Assembly: GCA_013076295.1 (NCBI GenBank) | Contig: RQOL01000531.1 | Span: 3,348,001 to 3,412,000, forward strand | Source of the DNA: Sanderia malayensis | Lineage: Eukaryota; Cnidaria; Scyphozoa; Semaeostomeae; Pelagiidae | DNA: 64,000 nucleotides | Direction of reading: 5' to 3' | Shown here: positions 50,855-62,239 of the stretch, in pieces | Layout: each line of letters starts with the position of its first letter | Numbering within the stretch: position 1 is the first letter of the stretch | Program-made: the position numbers and the translations under genes | The notes under the pieces: model-generated | What the model was told of the DNA's origin: nothing | The model's input: only the letters and a program-made list of their open reading frames with translations | Databases searched by the model: none

Positions 50855-53800
50855 CTATTGGGGGCTCCACTGTAAAAGCCTATTTGTAACAAAACTTTGG
50901 CACAAATCGTGGTCCCTCTTATCTCCCCAACCTCCATTTTCCTGAATTGTATGTGCGTCACCTGCATCTTCATTCGCTATCGTCAACTTCGAAGGAAAGA
51001 AGGCTTGCGAATTCCGTTCTATTAAATCATTAAAATTACCCACAGCACGTTTCACATTGCAATCTCCTCCATGGTGCATTCCACTAAAAATATAATAGCT
51101 CCAGTTTAAATGACATCACTAAAAGATACATTGTTTAATTCAAGTTCTGATGTAAGGCGGCCTGAAGGGGCCCAAAAGAAATCTTTAACATCAAGAGCTA
51201 CATCAACCGATAGAAACTGATGCTACGAAGCAATTTAATGGATTTGATGCTAAAATTCCTGTATCACACAACAGAGCTTGATATATCAAGCCTATATTAC
51301 AAAGTTATTTGTCGTGAAATAACTTTTATTAGAGTTTCAATATTTAGAATAAAATAATGCGAAAGATCGAACCTACCATTCTCCTATGTGAAAGACCCGT
51401 GGAAGATCCATTGATAAAACGTACAGCGGTTTCTTTAGGCGATTCAGACTAATATGCATCAGTGTCCAGTCCCAATTATAATCGTCATATGTACAAAAGA
51501 TCTGTGAAGAAAGCTAACATGGTTCTATGAACTGCTCTTGCGTAGAAAAACATAAGATTTGAAAATGATTGAAAAAAGATGAAATGTAAAACCGTCTTAC
51601 TCTAGCCTGATCCTTAATTGTCTCCCAGCCTTTGCGGTACAATGTCATACCCATGTTATGGTCATACGACCTCCATCTAGTCAAAGATACCTATAAAAGA
51701 AAGCAGAAAAAATAGAACAACAATCTTGAAAAAAAACATCAAATATCAAACTGATTGATTAAACAAGAAAAAACCATAAAAGTTATATTGCAGTTATTCT
51801 GGGGTTTATTTCAAAACTTAATTAACCCTTTCTATTAAGCCCCCCTCCATCATTGACCCCCTCTCAATGTTCAACAATAAAACAACACCCCGGGGCCTTG
51901 ATTGAGCCTCCACGGTATCTTGAAAAAAATCGAAATCATTACATGATAAGCCAATCATTATTCAACAAATATAAAGTTAATATAAATTGAAAGCACATGT
52001 CTATGAAACTCACCTCGCTATTTGCATTTGTGTTGTAATTTTCAGCTTGTACGTACATCCCAAGATTGAGCACATCACAACTATTCTTGCAGCGCTTATC
52101 TCTACAAGAAAAAGTTGAATAAATACACAGCTATTTCAATAGTCATAAAACTCCAAAGTCAATACGGCTTAGCATCTGCTCTAGGTTAAGAAATTTTATT
52201 ACCTTTGTTTAAGTTCTTGAAGTTTCATCAAGGAATGATAAAAGTCTGGAGCAACATAATGATCTTCTTCAAGAAAAACAACTGGCCCTTTTGAGTTTTT
52301 TGTTACTGATAGTTTATCAAACACAACATTCGCCTAAGTGGAAGTAAAAATATGAAAATTAAAACTCATATCAGCATATATTTCTCACAAACATTTCTAG
52401 TAACAACTTGCTTACATTTGCAGCAGCCTGAGGTCAAAGTTTGCAGCTATATCTTGCCTACATTTGCATGATTCTGGGGCCAACGTGTTTAGCTATATCT
52501 TGCTCATATTTGCAGCAATCTGGGATCAACGTTTGTAGCTATATCTTGCTTATATTTGCACCAATCCAGGACCAATGCTTGCAGCTATATCTTGCCTACA
52601 TTTGCATGATTCTGGGGCCAAAGTTTGCAGCTATATCTTGCTTACATTAGGAGTCGCCCAACGTTTGGAGCATGGTTGAGCTAGATATGACTACCGTAAA
52701 TCCTCGAATAAGCCCCCACGTTCGAATAAGCGCCCCCCTCGATTAAGCCCCCACCTAAAAAATCATTTTTGCAAATAAGCCCCCCCCTCGAATAAGCCCC
52801 CATGGGGTCTTATTCGGGGGAAGCATAAGTGCAGAACAATATCTTAATTCGAGAAAGCCCCACAGGACAATAGCTATACAGTATCACTTCCTTTGACTCG
52901 AGACAAAAAAGCAAAAAGAAACGCGATTTTCGTGATGATAAACAAATTATTGTTAGATCTTCACACAGCACTTTGTGAAAAAAGTTAGCTGATTGAGAAA
53001 ACTATGTCGCCTTTTTTCTGTAAACCTTTGAGGAAAAAGCAAAACTTTGAATTAAGCCCCCCCCTCGAATAAGCCCTCCCCTCGAATAAGCCCCCACCCA
53101 AAAATTCATTTTTGCAAATAAGCCCCCGGGGGCTTATTCGAGGATTTACGGTATATAGTTTAAACTTAATGAAGCATTATTTAGTAAGCATATTTATGAT
53201 TCATACCTTCCACCACCAATGATGTTTTGTCATTGTGAATTTCGCCTCTCTATAGTGACCATACTTGTCTGGGTGATCAGCATTAATACATTGCTGCTTC
53301 CTAGCCCTGTAGAGAGCAACCACGCAAGATATTATCATGTGAAGATTGAGGTGAAGAGTAAAGAAGCAAATTGATAAATGAAAATTTTCTTACTCTGCTT
53401 GAGTAATATCTCTCGGGCAGTCGTGGGGATCAGAGCCAGGAAATGCATCAGGATGAAATTGTGCAGCAAATGGAAAAAATACATGTAGGACCTAAAAAAC
53501 ACAACAGTAATTAGCAGTCCATGATGGTCCTTTATTTATTCACCTTTACGCAAAACAATGGTTCTTTTATTTATATTAGCCATGTTTCTTGAGAATGGCA
53601 AGTTGATGTAATGAAGCCTGAATAAATATATTGATGGATTGGTAAGATTAGTGTGGATGCCAGTGAATTGGGCTATCCAGATCAGGTAGAATTCAACAGG
53701 TTTAACTAAAATTCAACTAAAACTTAGATTGAACAAAGATGATAAATTTATAGAAATATTCAAGAATAATATGTGGATAAATTCCTCCACTTACCTGACA

Positions 53801-54475
53801 AAACTTTACTTTTTTCACCGCTTCAACAATACTGTCGGAGTACCAATCTGAGCTAATAATTAATAAAACATTTTCAATCCCTTTAGTCCTTTCCAATGAG
53901 CTTAAAAGCTCAACTAGATATTCCAGTCTTTTGTGAGTCTGAACAACAATTATAGCTCCATCTTTATCTCGATTTGGAAACTTATTTATATTCATAACAT
54001 GCTGGTTTTCATTAATTTTTTGTACGAGTTCCTTCAAATCATTTGTCCTGTATTTTCTATCCAACTCAAGTGAATGTGATGGATTTATTTCATCCACAAG
54101 TTCCATGTAAGACTTTTCTTTTTTCTCATTCAATTTTTTCTCAAATTTATCAGCATTCAATTGTTTATTGCTTTGTTCTTTGATAAAATCTTCAATTTCG
54201 GAATCTTTTTTCACAAATTGCAAAGGTTTTAAATTCTCATTCATTGCATCATTCGCCATTTTATCCAAATTCAACACTGGGCCATCATTTATTTCATAAT
54301 TCGTGAGTTTCTTCTGTGATTTCTTGGGCTCTTGCCAAGCTCGTAAAGTTATCACACCAGAACGAACAAAAACTATGAAAGTAAAAATGATCAAAACTGT
54401 TACCAGGGTCACTTTGGATCTCAATAGTTTCCGTAGCTTTGCCGTCGGCTTTCCAAATGACATGTTTGTTTGCAT
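50855..54475 (-). CDS. MGAT2: MGAT2, alpha-1,6-mannosyl-glycoprotein 2-beta-GlcNAc-transferase (GnT-II)
   Basis: Golgi enzyme that adds GlcNAc to the alpha-1,6 mannose, converting hybrid to complex N-glycans. Eight exons: complement(50855-51083, 51377-51501, 51601-51690, 52014-52101, 52203-52333, 53207-53306, 53394-53491, 53795-54475), all in phase, 513 aa (human 447). Type II topology: basic LRKLLRSK then a membrane segment at about 22-38, followed by a long Lys/Glu/Asn-rich stem that explains the extra length. Catalytic domain: AIIVVQTHKRLEYLVELLSS, then TKHHWWWK, the metal/nucleotide-sugar motif LEEDHYVAPDFYH (Glu315-Glu316-Asp317), CTYDDYNWDWTL and, near the C terminus, GMHHGGDC and ENGGWGDKRDHDLC. 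These match the human enzyme closely. Vertebrate MGAT2 is intronless in its coding region, so either introns were lost there or the vertebrate copy is a retrocopy. Confidence 0.95.
51828..51917. repeat. Decayed TACCGTAAATCC-type MITE relative
   Basis: TTAAGCCCCCCTCCATCATT ... CCCCGGGGCCTTGATTGAGC then CACGGTAT: the same AAGCCCCC/GGGGCTT interior as the family, with degenerate ends. MGAT2 intron. Confidence 0.5.
52413..52647. repeat. Minisatellite, five units of about 47 bp, in MGAT2 intron
   Basis: Each unit runs ACATTTGCATGATTCTGGGG...CAAAGTTTGCAGCTATATCTTGCCT. Two subtypes alternate (GCAGCAATCTGGGATCAACG versus GCATGATTCTGGGGCCAA). Confidence 0.9.
52692..53153. repeat. TACCGTAAATCC-type MITE, copy 2 (full, 462 bp)
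   Basis: Left end TACCGTAAATCCTCGAATAA followed by GCCCCC; the right end is its exact inverted match (TTATTCGAGGATTTACGGTA). Subterminal regions repeat CCTCGAATAAGCCCCC several times on each side. Lies in MGAT2 intron 3. No ORF. Confidence 0.9.
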
Positions 54476-54881
54476 TTATTTGTGCAAAGTTTAATGTTGT
54501 GCGATTACGTTTCTGGATAAAAAGACATATTCTTAATACCCATCTTTCTCATTAATTTAATTCATTTGGCCTAAAAGCATTGGCTCTATTGCTGTAATCA
54601 CGCAGCTTCTACACATTGCTCCACCATTAAGTATCAACAGTAAATAATGCCTTTACAACAGAAAAGGCCCAGACAAACAAATATATATATTCATGTGTGA
54701 ATCTCTTTGCTTGAATAGAGAAATACCTGCTGTCTCTTAAATACAAAACGCAACTACCTGGTTCTTTGTTCAGTTTGACACGTTTGACTTGACAATCAAA
54801 GTGTCTATACAACAACAACAACGACATAAAAACCTGCTTGCAAAAGTGGCACTACTGCCCACCTTTATCACGCCGCTGTGT

Positions 54882-55139
54882 TACCGTAAATCCTCGAAGA
54901 AGCCCCCGGGGGCTCATTTGCAAAAACGAAATTTTAGCTGGATTATTGTTCAATATTAAGCAAAATAAAAGGTAAACAATGCAGCCAATCAATAAAGTTA
55001 TCGGTTTAAACTTGCTGCTACTTGCATTACATTCACTAAACAACTTCAATGTCTGAAAACTTGAGCTCAATATCCTTGCAAATGATTATCAGGATGGGGG
55101 CTTATTCGGAGGTGGGGGCTTATTCGAAGATTTACGATA
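54882..55139. repeat. TACCGTAAATCC-type MITE, copy 3 (258 bp)
   Basis: Left end TACCGTAAATCCTCGAAGAA plus GCCCCCGGGGGCT; right end GGGGGCTTATTCGAAGATTTACGATA. Lies 0.4 kb upstream of the MGAT2 start codon, abutting the LINE fragment. Confidence 0.85.
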
Positions 55140-55261
55140 TTGCAGAAACAACGAAGATAAGGTTCACTCAAGTCAAATTGATTCAAACATATTCATGATC
55201 AAATTCGTCAAAAAAGTAATTAAATAGCATAGTAGTTTGCAAATCTAATTTTCACCCAATA

Positions 55262-57360
55262 AAAAACTTTTCATACATATAACAATTTGACAAGTCAATT
55301 GAAGCCATTTGACAAGTCAAAAAAGTCAATTGAAGCAAACTGGAATCTTTTTAAGTTTGGAATACTATGCTTGTAATACACGAACAAGCATATACCAACA
55401 AAAATCTTAGGAACAAAACAAGATGTTGCATGGATGACCTATGACATAAAAAGAATGATAAAAGCTAGAAAGAGGCTCTATAAGAAATACAAAAGTGACA
55501 ATGATCAAGCTATTAAAAAGAAACATGACAAGTTGAGTCATAAAATCAAGGAACAACTGAAGTCAAAATTTAATGAGTATATAAATGGGATACTGGAGGA
55601 AAACATCAAATCAAAGCCTAAAAAATTCTGGAGGTTCATAAAAAGTAAACGCAATGAAGACATGGGAGTTTCACCCTTAATCAACAGCAATGGAAAGCTA
55701 GTCACAGACAGTAAAGGCAAAGCTGATGTTCTAAACAAACAGTACCAGAGTGTTTTCACACAGGAGAAAGTTGACAAATTACCTGATGTAGGGGAAAGTT
55801 CCATTCCATCAATATCTGATATCACATTCACAATACCTGGGATTGAAAAGCTATTAAAGGGTCTAGACACAAACAAATCAAATGGACCTGATGAAATACC
55901 ACTCAGAATATTAAAAGAATATGCAAGTGAGATTGCTCCTATGCTTACCTTCATTATGCAACAATCATATGATACAGGCACCTTGCCTGATGACTGGAAA
56001 AATGCAAATGTGGTAGCATTATTCAAGAAAGGAGATAGATCGAAAGCAGAGAACTACAGACCAGTGTCACTCACAGCAGTGACATGTAAAATGATGGAGC
56101 ATGTGATACATAAACAGATAATGATACATGTAAATTGCAACAACATCCTAGTAAGTTTCCGGGAGAAGCATTCATGTGAATCACAACTGATAATGACAGT
56201 TGAATCGATCCAGAGGTATTTGAATAGAAACAAACAAGTAGATATCCTTGTCCTGGATTTCAGCAAAGCTTTTGACACAGTTGCACATAAACGACTTCTA
56301 CTCAAACTTGATCACTATGGAATAAGAGGCAAGTTACTTAGCTGGATCCGTATGTGGCTGACAAGCAGAAAACAGAGAGTGGTAGTGGATGGTGACAAGT
56401 CAGAGGAAACAAGTGTAACATCAGGAGTACCACAAGGAACAGTCTTAGGTCCTTTAATGTTCCTATTACATATCAATGATATCGGAGATAATGTGTCTGA
56501 GGGAACCCATATAAAACTTTTTGCTGATGATTGTCTACTATATCGTGAAATAGATTCATTGACTGATGCTGAGAAACTTGTGAACGATTTGCAGTCCCTG
56601 GTAAAATGGTCAGAAACGTGGCAGATGGCATTTAATGTTACAAAATGCCACATTTTAAAAGTTTGTAAAAAGAAAAATCCTACTGATTTCCAGTATACAA
56701 TGAATAATATTCCTGTGTCAGAAGTTGACCGTCATCCTTACTTGGGAGTCGAACTAGAACAAAATATGTCATGGTCTCAACATATAACAGCCACTGCTAA
56801 TAAAGCAAGTAGCACCTTAGGTTTTCTACGTAGAAACCTCTCTGCATGCTCTACCCAAGTCAAAGCTACAGCATACAAAACGTTAGTTAGGCCGAAGCTT
56901 GAATATGCATCATCGGTATGGGACCCCCATCATAGAAACAAAATGGAACAGCTGGAAAAAGTTCAAAGAAAAGCTGCCAGATGGGCCATGAATCAGCACA
57001 GCTGGGCGACTAGTGTCTCGCACCTCCAACGCCAACTTGAATGGCCGGCTCTTCATCAACGACGACTGTATGCACGGCTTGTATTGATGTTCAAAATAAA
57101 GAATAACGATATTGCAATCCCATTACCATCATACATCATGATGCCAACAGCCAACAATGCGATCAACTAGATGTCTCTCTTCAGGGGCATGGAGACCCAT
57201 TCAGATGAACACATCATGTGACAGCTACAAATACAGTTTCTTTCCCAGAACGATTGTAGATTGGAACAGACTCCCAGATAAAGTCACTATGACAAAAGAT
57301 CTGGAACGATTCAAGACCGCAGTTGCAAACCACGTGTTTACATACTAAATTATTTCTTCG
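55262..57360 (+). mobile_element. CR1/Jockey-type LINE fragment (5'-truncated, inactive)
   Basis: The main open segment 55434-57170 (578 codons) encodes a non-LTR reverse transcriptase: TNKSNGPDEIPLRILKE, NYRPVSLTAVTCKMMEH, VDILVLDFSKAFDTVAHKRL, SGVPQGTVLGPLMFLLHIND and the catalytic LFADDCLLY (at about 56517). The frame continues upstream of that ATG to about 55262 as the typical linker (ANWNLFKF...KHIPTKI), with an in-frame stop at 55371-55373. The APE endonuclease domain is missing. Near 57165 a frameshift moves the C-terminal piece (SFFPRTIVDWNRLPDKVT, ending about 57348) into another frame. So the copy cannot make a full product. The boundaries and any target-site duplication are not resolved. 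Confidence 0.9.
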
Positions 57361-57497
57361 CGTGTTTTTTATATAAGATTAAAGAAATATGTATTTAAAA
57401 ATTTCTCTTGGTTAACTGCAAAATGTAACAGATGTGGATTTGATGGGTATGAAATTTTTAGCTTCCCTTAGCTGGTGATAAGTGCTGACATTGTCAG

Positions 57498-57904
57498 TAC
57501 ACGTTTTTTTTTTATAAGAAACCTGGCTCAAGGCCTAGTAGTAAAAGTTTCTTAATTTTTAGCCACATTTTAGTTCTAAAAGTTTCTTAAAAGTTTCTTA
57601 ATTTAATGACCACGAAGTTCCAGTGAAAATGAAGAAAAAACGTGGATGTGGCAAATATTAGTATTATATCAAAGAAAATTCGTCAATGCGAAAAATCGTC
57701 ATGTGGAGCCCACAATGTTATGCTTAGCACATAAAACATACTTATTGTAGTTGACATTTGTTAAATCCGTAAAGGGAAAACGTGTTTCCGAAATTTCTAA
57801 TGTTTCTTAGATATTTCTTTGTAGTTCTAAAAGTTTCTTAAATTTTAGGGCGTCTAGATCTAGGTATCTTATAAACCGGTTTCTTATAAAATAAAAAACG
57901 TGTA
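57498..57904. repeat. 407-bp MITE with long terminal inverted repeats
   Basis: TACACG followed by a T-run and TATAAGAAACC on the left is mirrored by GGTTTCTTATAAAATAAAAA plus CGTGTA on the right. Interior carries repeated AAAAGTTTCTTAA words. Similar AAATTTTCTTAGC/TTTCTTAAC words recur at about 60660-60960, possibly a decayed second copy. Confidence 0.8.
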
Positions 57905-58067
57905 GCTTGCTTTGCTATGTTGGATTTTTTTTTCACCTGTTGGGGTAGGTTTGAGTGTTACTGGTTTTCTGGCTGAGTTCCTTCCCATCTTCACATTTTG
58001 CAGTGGACAATTTAATTTATTTTTATTTGATTGAGCAAAATGCTATTGGCGATGCTCAGTAGTAGCG

Positions 58068-58097
58068 TTAAAGTTAAAGTTAAAGTTAAAGTTAAAG
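58068..58097. repeat. (GTTAAA)n microsatellite
   Basis: About five perfect GTTAAA units, 140-170 bp beyond the TIMP-like stop codon. Confidence 0.9.
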
Positions 58098-58239
58098 TTG
58101 ACAAGTCATAAAAAACTCGAATATAATCCATAGAATTCGTCATATAATTGTAGGCGCGTTACTAAAACGAGTCCTGTTCGCAACATTTTTAAATTGTTAT
58201 GTTTTCTTAATTTAGTATATACGTTATAATTAACATTGT

Positions 58240-59290
58240 TTATAAACAGGCTTTCTGGTCTCGATTTCCAGGATTCATCCATTGACACTGTCCCTTCCAT
58301 CCAACACAAATATTCGATTTTGAACGACATTCACTCTCAACGATAGGCAAAGTGCAACTTCTAACGGATTTCTGTGACAAGTTGCAGCTGAACCCGAAAC
58401 AATTCTTGATTTTACAGGCACAGAACATCCTGTAAAAAGATTTCTCGATGCCAAGCTTCTGGGTAGGTGACATCTCGTCCCAAATAGAGTGCCAGTCGCA
58501 GAGACCCATCATTAGGACACGTCCAAAATTCCAGCCAGTCAAGGCGTAGGTTTGGCCAACTTTCAGGTCAGTTGAGGCTATCGATGTGTACAATATGCTC
58601 AGCTGGGAGTGCTTTGTTGCATTGACAACGTCTTTGCCTTTCAGGACCTTTCTCACCTCGACTCTGATTATTTTCTGTCGAAAAATATTGGAACGAGAAC
58701 TTGTTTTTGATTGCAATTCTTCATCGGGTACCCAATCTGTGTCCACGACTTTTGCTTTCAACACTGAAAAAATAAACGAAACATTATTATTCCAGGAGAA
58801 GGTTAGAATGGACAAACAATAGCAGAAATTGAAAACACCATCTTAATAACACTGCCTGCCACAAATAACATTCAAGAAATGCCACAATTAACATTCAAGA
58901 AATGCTAAAAACAAACCACTTTATCTTATTCACTCGAAGAAAGAGTTTCAAAGATGGAAGTAATAACTACATAATAAAAATAGCCTTGTTCATGACGTTA
59001 GGTTGGCGAACCACAAGGTTAACCGAAATTTTCCTTCCGAAGTTCATTTTACGTTCAATTTGGCACGCCAGAACGAAAAACATTCAGCAAAACAAAGATT
59101 ATATTCAACAAGGAGCAAAAGCAAAAAGCATTCATAATGACTTACCAAATGACGCCTTGCATACGGCATCTTGCGGATGCCTGGGTAAACACAAAGTTGC
59201 AGCAGATGAAATTGTTGCTGCAAACTGCATCAGATAGAATAATGCCACTACTGAAGCGGTAAAAGTAATACTTCTTTTAACCATCACCAT
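58240..59290 (-). CDS. TIMP-like metalloproteinase inhibitor, copy A
   Basis: Two exons, complement(58240-58763, 59146-59290), 222 aa. TIMPs are secreted inhibitors whose mature N-terminal cysteine chelates the metalloproteinase zinc. A signal peptide is visible (VKRSITFTASVVALFYLMQF). Then LCLPRHPQDAVCKASF, matching the family's CSCSPxHPQxAFC start; next VLKAKVVDTDWVP (strand A), FRQKIIRVEVRKVLKG (strand B), TYALTGWNFGRVLMMGLCDW and MSPTQKLGI, then FCACKIKNC and a Cys-rich C-terminal domain with NICVGWKGQCQW. Odd: by spacing, the first Cys fits family Cys3, so Cys1 appears replaced by Thr; its usual partner (Cys70/72) is also absent (YTSIASTDLKVG). Classical inhibition is therefore doubtful. 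Alternatively the signal peptide is cut directly before this Cys. Confidence 0.88.
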
Positions 59291-60046
59291 GTTGTCGAAT
59301 GATAGTTCTGTTGAGCTTCTTTTTGCAGTTAGGATTGCTTAACTGTGGTTCTTCTCTTCTTTTTCTTGTTTCTCCTTGCTTCTTTGGAAGTTGTCTTCTC
59401 ACTGAAGAAATCTGGTCAGATGGCACGGTTTTATATTCATCCGAAGTGACGTCACAGCCCGCCCTGTTTCAAAACACACACGCGATAACAATTTGGAACG
59501 CGAAATATTGGTTATCGTGCCGGGGTTTATTGCAAAGGCTGAGCAAATACAATGCGAAGGAAATATTTCATTCATGCTTTTGAATTTCAAAGAACTTTCA
59601 AGCATGTCAATGATGGTGTATTGTATTATTAAAGCATGAGTAATACGTATACTTAATTGTGAAAGCACAGACAGATAAATACGAGGATTGAAAGACCGAA
59701 TTAAAAAAGCTTGCCAATTTGCTATGGCACTGTTGAAAACAGAGTGTACGAAGTGAAATGGTATATTTACTCAAGGAAAAGGAATGCAAACGGGTGAAAG
59801 CGGATTGAATCGAGTTGCTAGGCTGGGCACGAGGGAAAAGCTGGGTGGGGTGGGAGGGACATAGAGGCGAATAAGTTGCTGTGTATCCATATATAAAATA
59901 ATTATTATTATAACTATTGTTAAGTGGAAAAGAAAGAAAATAGATTTCACTTGGGCGGAAAATAGGGTTAGTCATAGATTTTAAACTCCCCCGATGAGCA
60001 ATGGAATATTCCAGATTAATCACCCCTGAACATTAAAAATATCATC

Positions 60047-60202
60047 ATGAACATGTGGAATTTGATTTCCATATTGGTCACGAGTGTTGTTCTTCTCTCC
60101 GCCACTGTTTACCCATTAAAACAACCACTGCAATGTAATACAAGTGATATAAGTGACGTGGGAAAGAATGCTTTCAAATTACGTGAATGCAATATCGATT
60201 AA
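60047..60202 (+). CDS. Putative 51-aa secreted peptide
   Basis: An uninterrupted ORF starts MNMWNLISILVTSVVLLSAT, a convincing signal peptide, followed by VYPLKQPLQC and a short mature part with two Cys (KLRECNID-stop). There is no homology I recognise, and such ORFs occur by chance. It sits between two secreted-protein genes and could instead be a relict first exon. No splice donor is needed, since it has its own stop. Confidence 0.35.
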   Translation: MNMWNLISILVTSVVLLSATVYPLKQPLQCNTSDISDVGKNAFKLRECNID

Positions 60203-60978
60203 GCTATGGTAATTGCATTTGACAATGTTCAATTCGGACAACAATGATAAATTAAAACGCCCTCAATTGGTTATCAGTTAGATTTCTGTAAACTCCATCG
60301 TAAAACCCTCACATATCACCTTAGAGCGGGGGTGTGGTCAAAGAAGTTGATAATGCCATTTTATTAGATTTTCAAAATATATTCAATTAATTAATAGAGT
60401 TGCTTACTCTACTGACACGAACTTCTCAAATGATTTTTTATATTGCACTGGTTCTATAATTGAATGCCAAGGTGACTGTATAATATTGGTATTTTGTCTG
60501 ATAAGGCAATTTTCTGTTCCGGGCTATTATCCAAATGGTACAAAGGAGGGGCGCCAGCGCCAAACCTCTCAAAAGACCAAGATCTGGTTCTTTCATGGCA
60601 GCAAAAACAACAGACGACGCATGTTTCTTTACAAGAAAGTTTTTTCCAGAACAGTACTTAAATTTTCTTAGCATCTCCAAATTTTAGTGCTGAAACTTTC
60701 TTGAGGCTTTTCAGCAACAATTGAAACGTTTTACGTTACTGAACACTTGCAAATTAATCGATGTGCAATGTTATGATAAACATTTTTGGCTTTTGATGAG
60801 ATAATATCAATATAGTAAGAAATCTCTAATGTTATCTTGATAATACATTATAGTCATAACATCGAGTATTTTGCATTTGCATGGCAATTTCTCCTTGAAA
60901 CGTATCTAAATTGCTTAACTTTCTTACGTTCTAAAAATTCAATTCTAAACTTTCTTAACTATTTGAGAAGCTGAAGTG

Positions 60979-61108
60979 TACAGTGAAACCCGCGATAACT
61001 CGAACCTTGAATAACTCGAACCTTGAATAACTCGAACCTCGGATAACTCGAACCTTGGATAACTCGAACCTCGGATAACTCGAACCTTGGATAACTCGAA
61101 CCAATATT
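60979..61108 (+). repeat. Tandem GATAACTCGAACCTTG array derived from a Tigger-like terminus
   Basis: Begins TACAGTGAAACCCGC then seven or so units of 16-17 bp, GATAACTCGAACCTTG or GATAACTCGAACCTCG. The unit equals the subterminal motif of the Tigger-like MITE at 48475-48604. Confidence 0.85.
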
Positions 61109-62239
61109 TTGTGTAATGGCAATGTGATGTTATTCCGCGTAAAAGGTAGGGGCGAGTAATCTAAGACATTATATTGCAAATAAAAAAAATAAACGATTGT
61201 GAATTGTAAGGCTCGGCATAAGGGGAAAGAGGTATTTTGTATAAGGAAGGACTTTGTATAAGGAAGGTATTAATTGCCAGGATATCCAGGACAGAAACGT
61301 AAACAATTTCTAGTACACCTGGCTGCTGGAAAACGGGATTAAATTCTCAGGAGAAATGAAATCATTAGCACGCAATATGAAGATGTCTATAAGAATATCG
61401 GGGCTCGCAATTACCTAAAAATAATCGAAATTTAAGAATAATAGAACTCACATTCCATTCCTTTCGCAAAAGTTTTCAAACATCTTTCTTTCAGTTTATA
61501 TGTAGTAATCCAACAGTTGCGGGTTCTTTACTATTCTGGAATAATAAGGTGGAAATATAAGTAAGAATGATTGTACTTCTCAAAGTATATACGAACATCA
61601 AATATCATTTGACAAAAGTCAAAAAGCCTGTTGTGGAGTGAAATATCCGAAAGTCCTTTGGAGTTTTTGATAACAGAAATAATCTTGAATATTTTCTTCG
61701 AAAAACAAAAAAATACTCAGTTTGCCGTGGTTTGATCAACAACCACACCTTGCTTAATATGGCAAGAAATACGAAACATAACGATGAAACGCAATAACAA
61801 ATGATGGTTGGAGAGTTAGCTGAATTATCAGCTTCCCGTGGCTGCAAATCCCTCAAAAGCTGACACTGTAAACATCCGATATTTATTCACTCGCTAAGCA
61901 CATCCAGGCTCACTTTATCACGGAAGCCTGTCTTGTCACAGGCAGAAACACAGAGAAGATTATTAAGAAAGTTCTCTCCACAAAATACACAACAAAAGCG
62001 GCTGCTCAGTGTAAAGGAATATCATATTTCCGTAGAATGCGTCAAGGATTATATTATTTTATCTCTCGGTCAACTTTGATTACCATCGAATTTTACAGGC
62101 AGTAAAAGTTCACTGGCGAAAGATCTTTCTAGAACTCGCAAAGCAAGATCAGTTTTGCGGTGTGGCTTGACTTATAACATATATTTACAAAACAGGCTTG
62201 TCTTCAGTGTTGCAAACATCAAATTTACTGTAGTGGTGA

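Larger units (their letters stand above)
59291..62239. other. Interval between the divergent TIMP-like genes
   Basis: Contains the putative small peptide ORF (60047-60202) and a TIR-derived tandem repeat (60979-61108). No other supported coding sequence; presumably includes both TIMP promoters. Confidence 0.5.

Noticed and set aside
52441..52650. 69-aa repetitive ORF (QLYLAYICMILGP)
   Set aside because: Produced by the 47-bp minisatellite in the MGAT2 intron.
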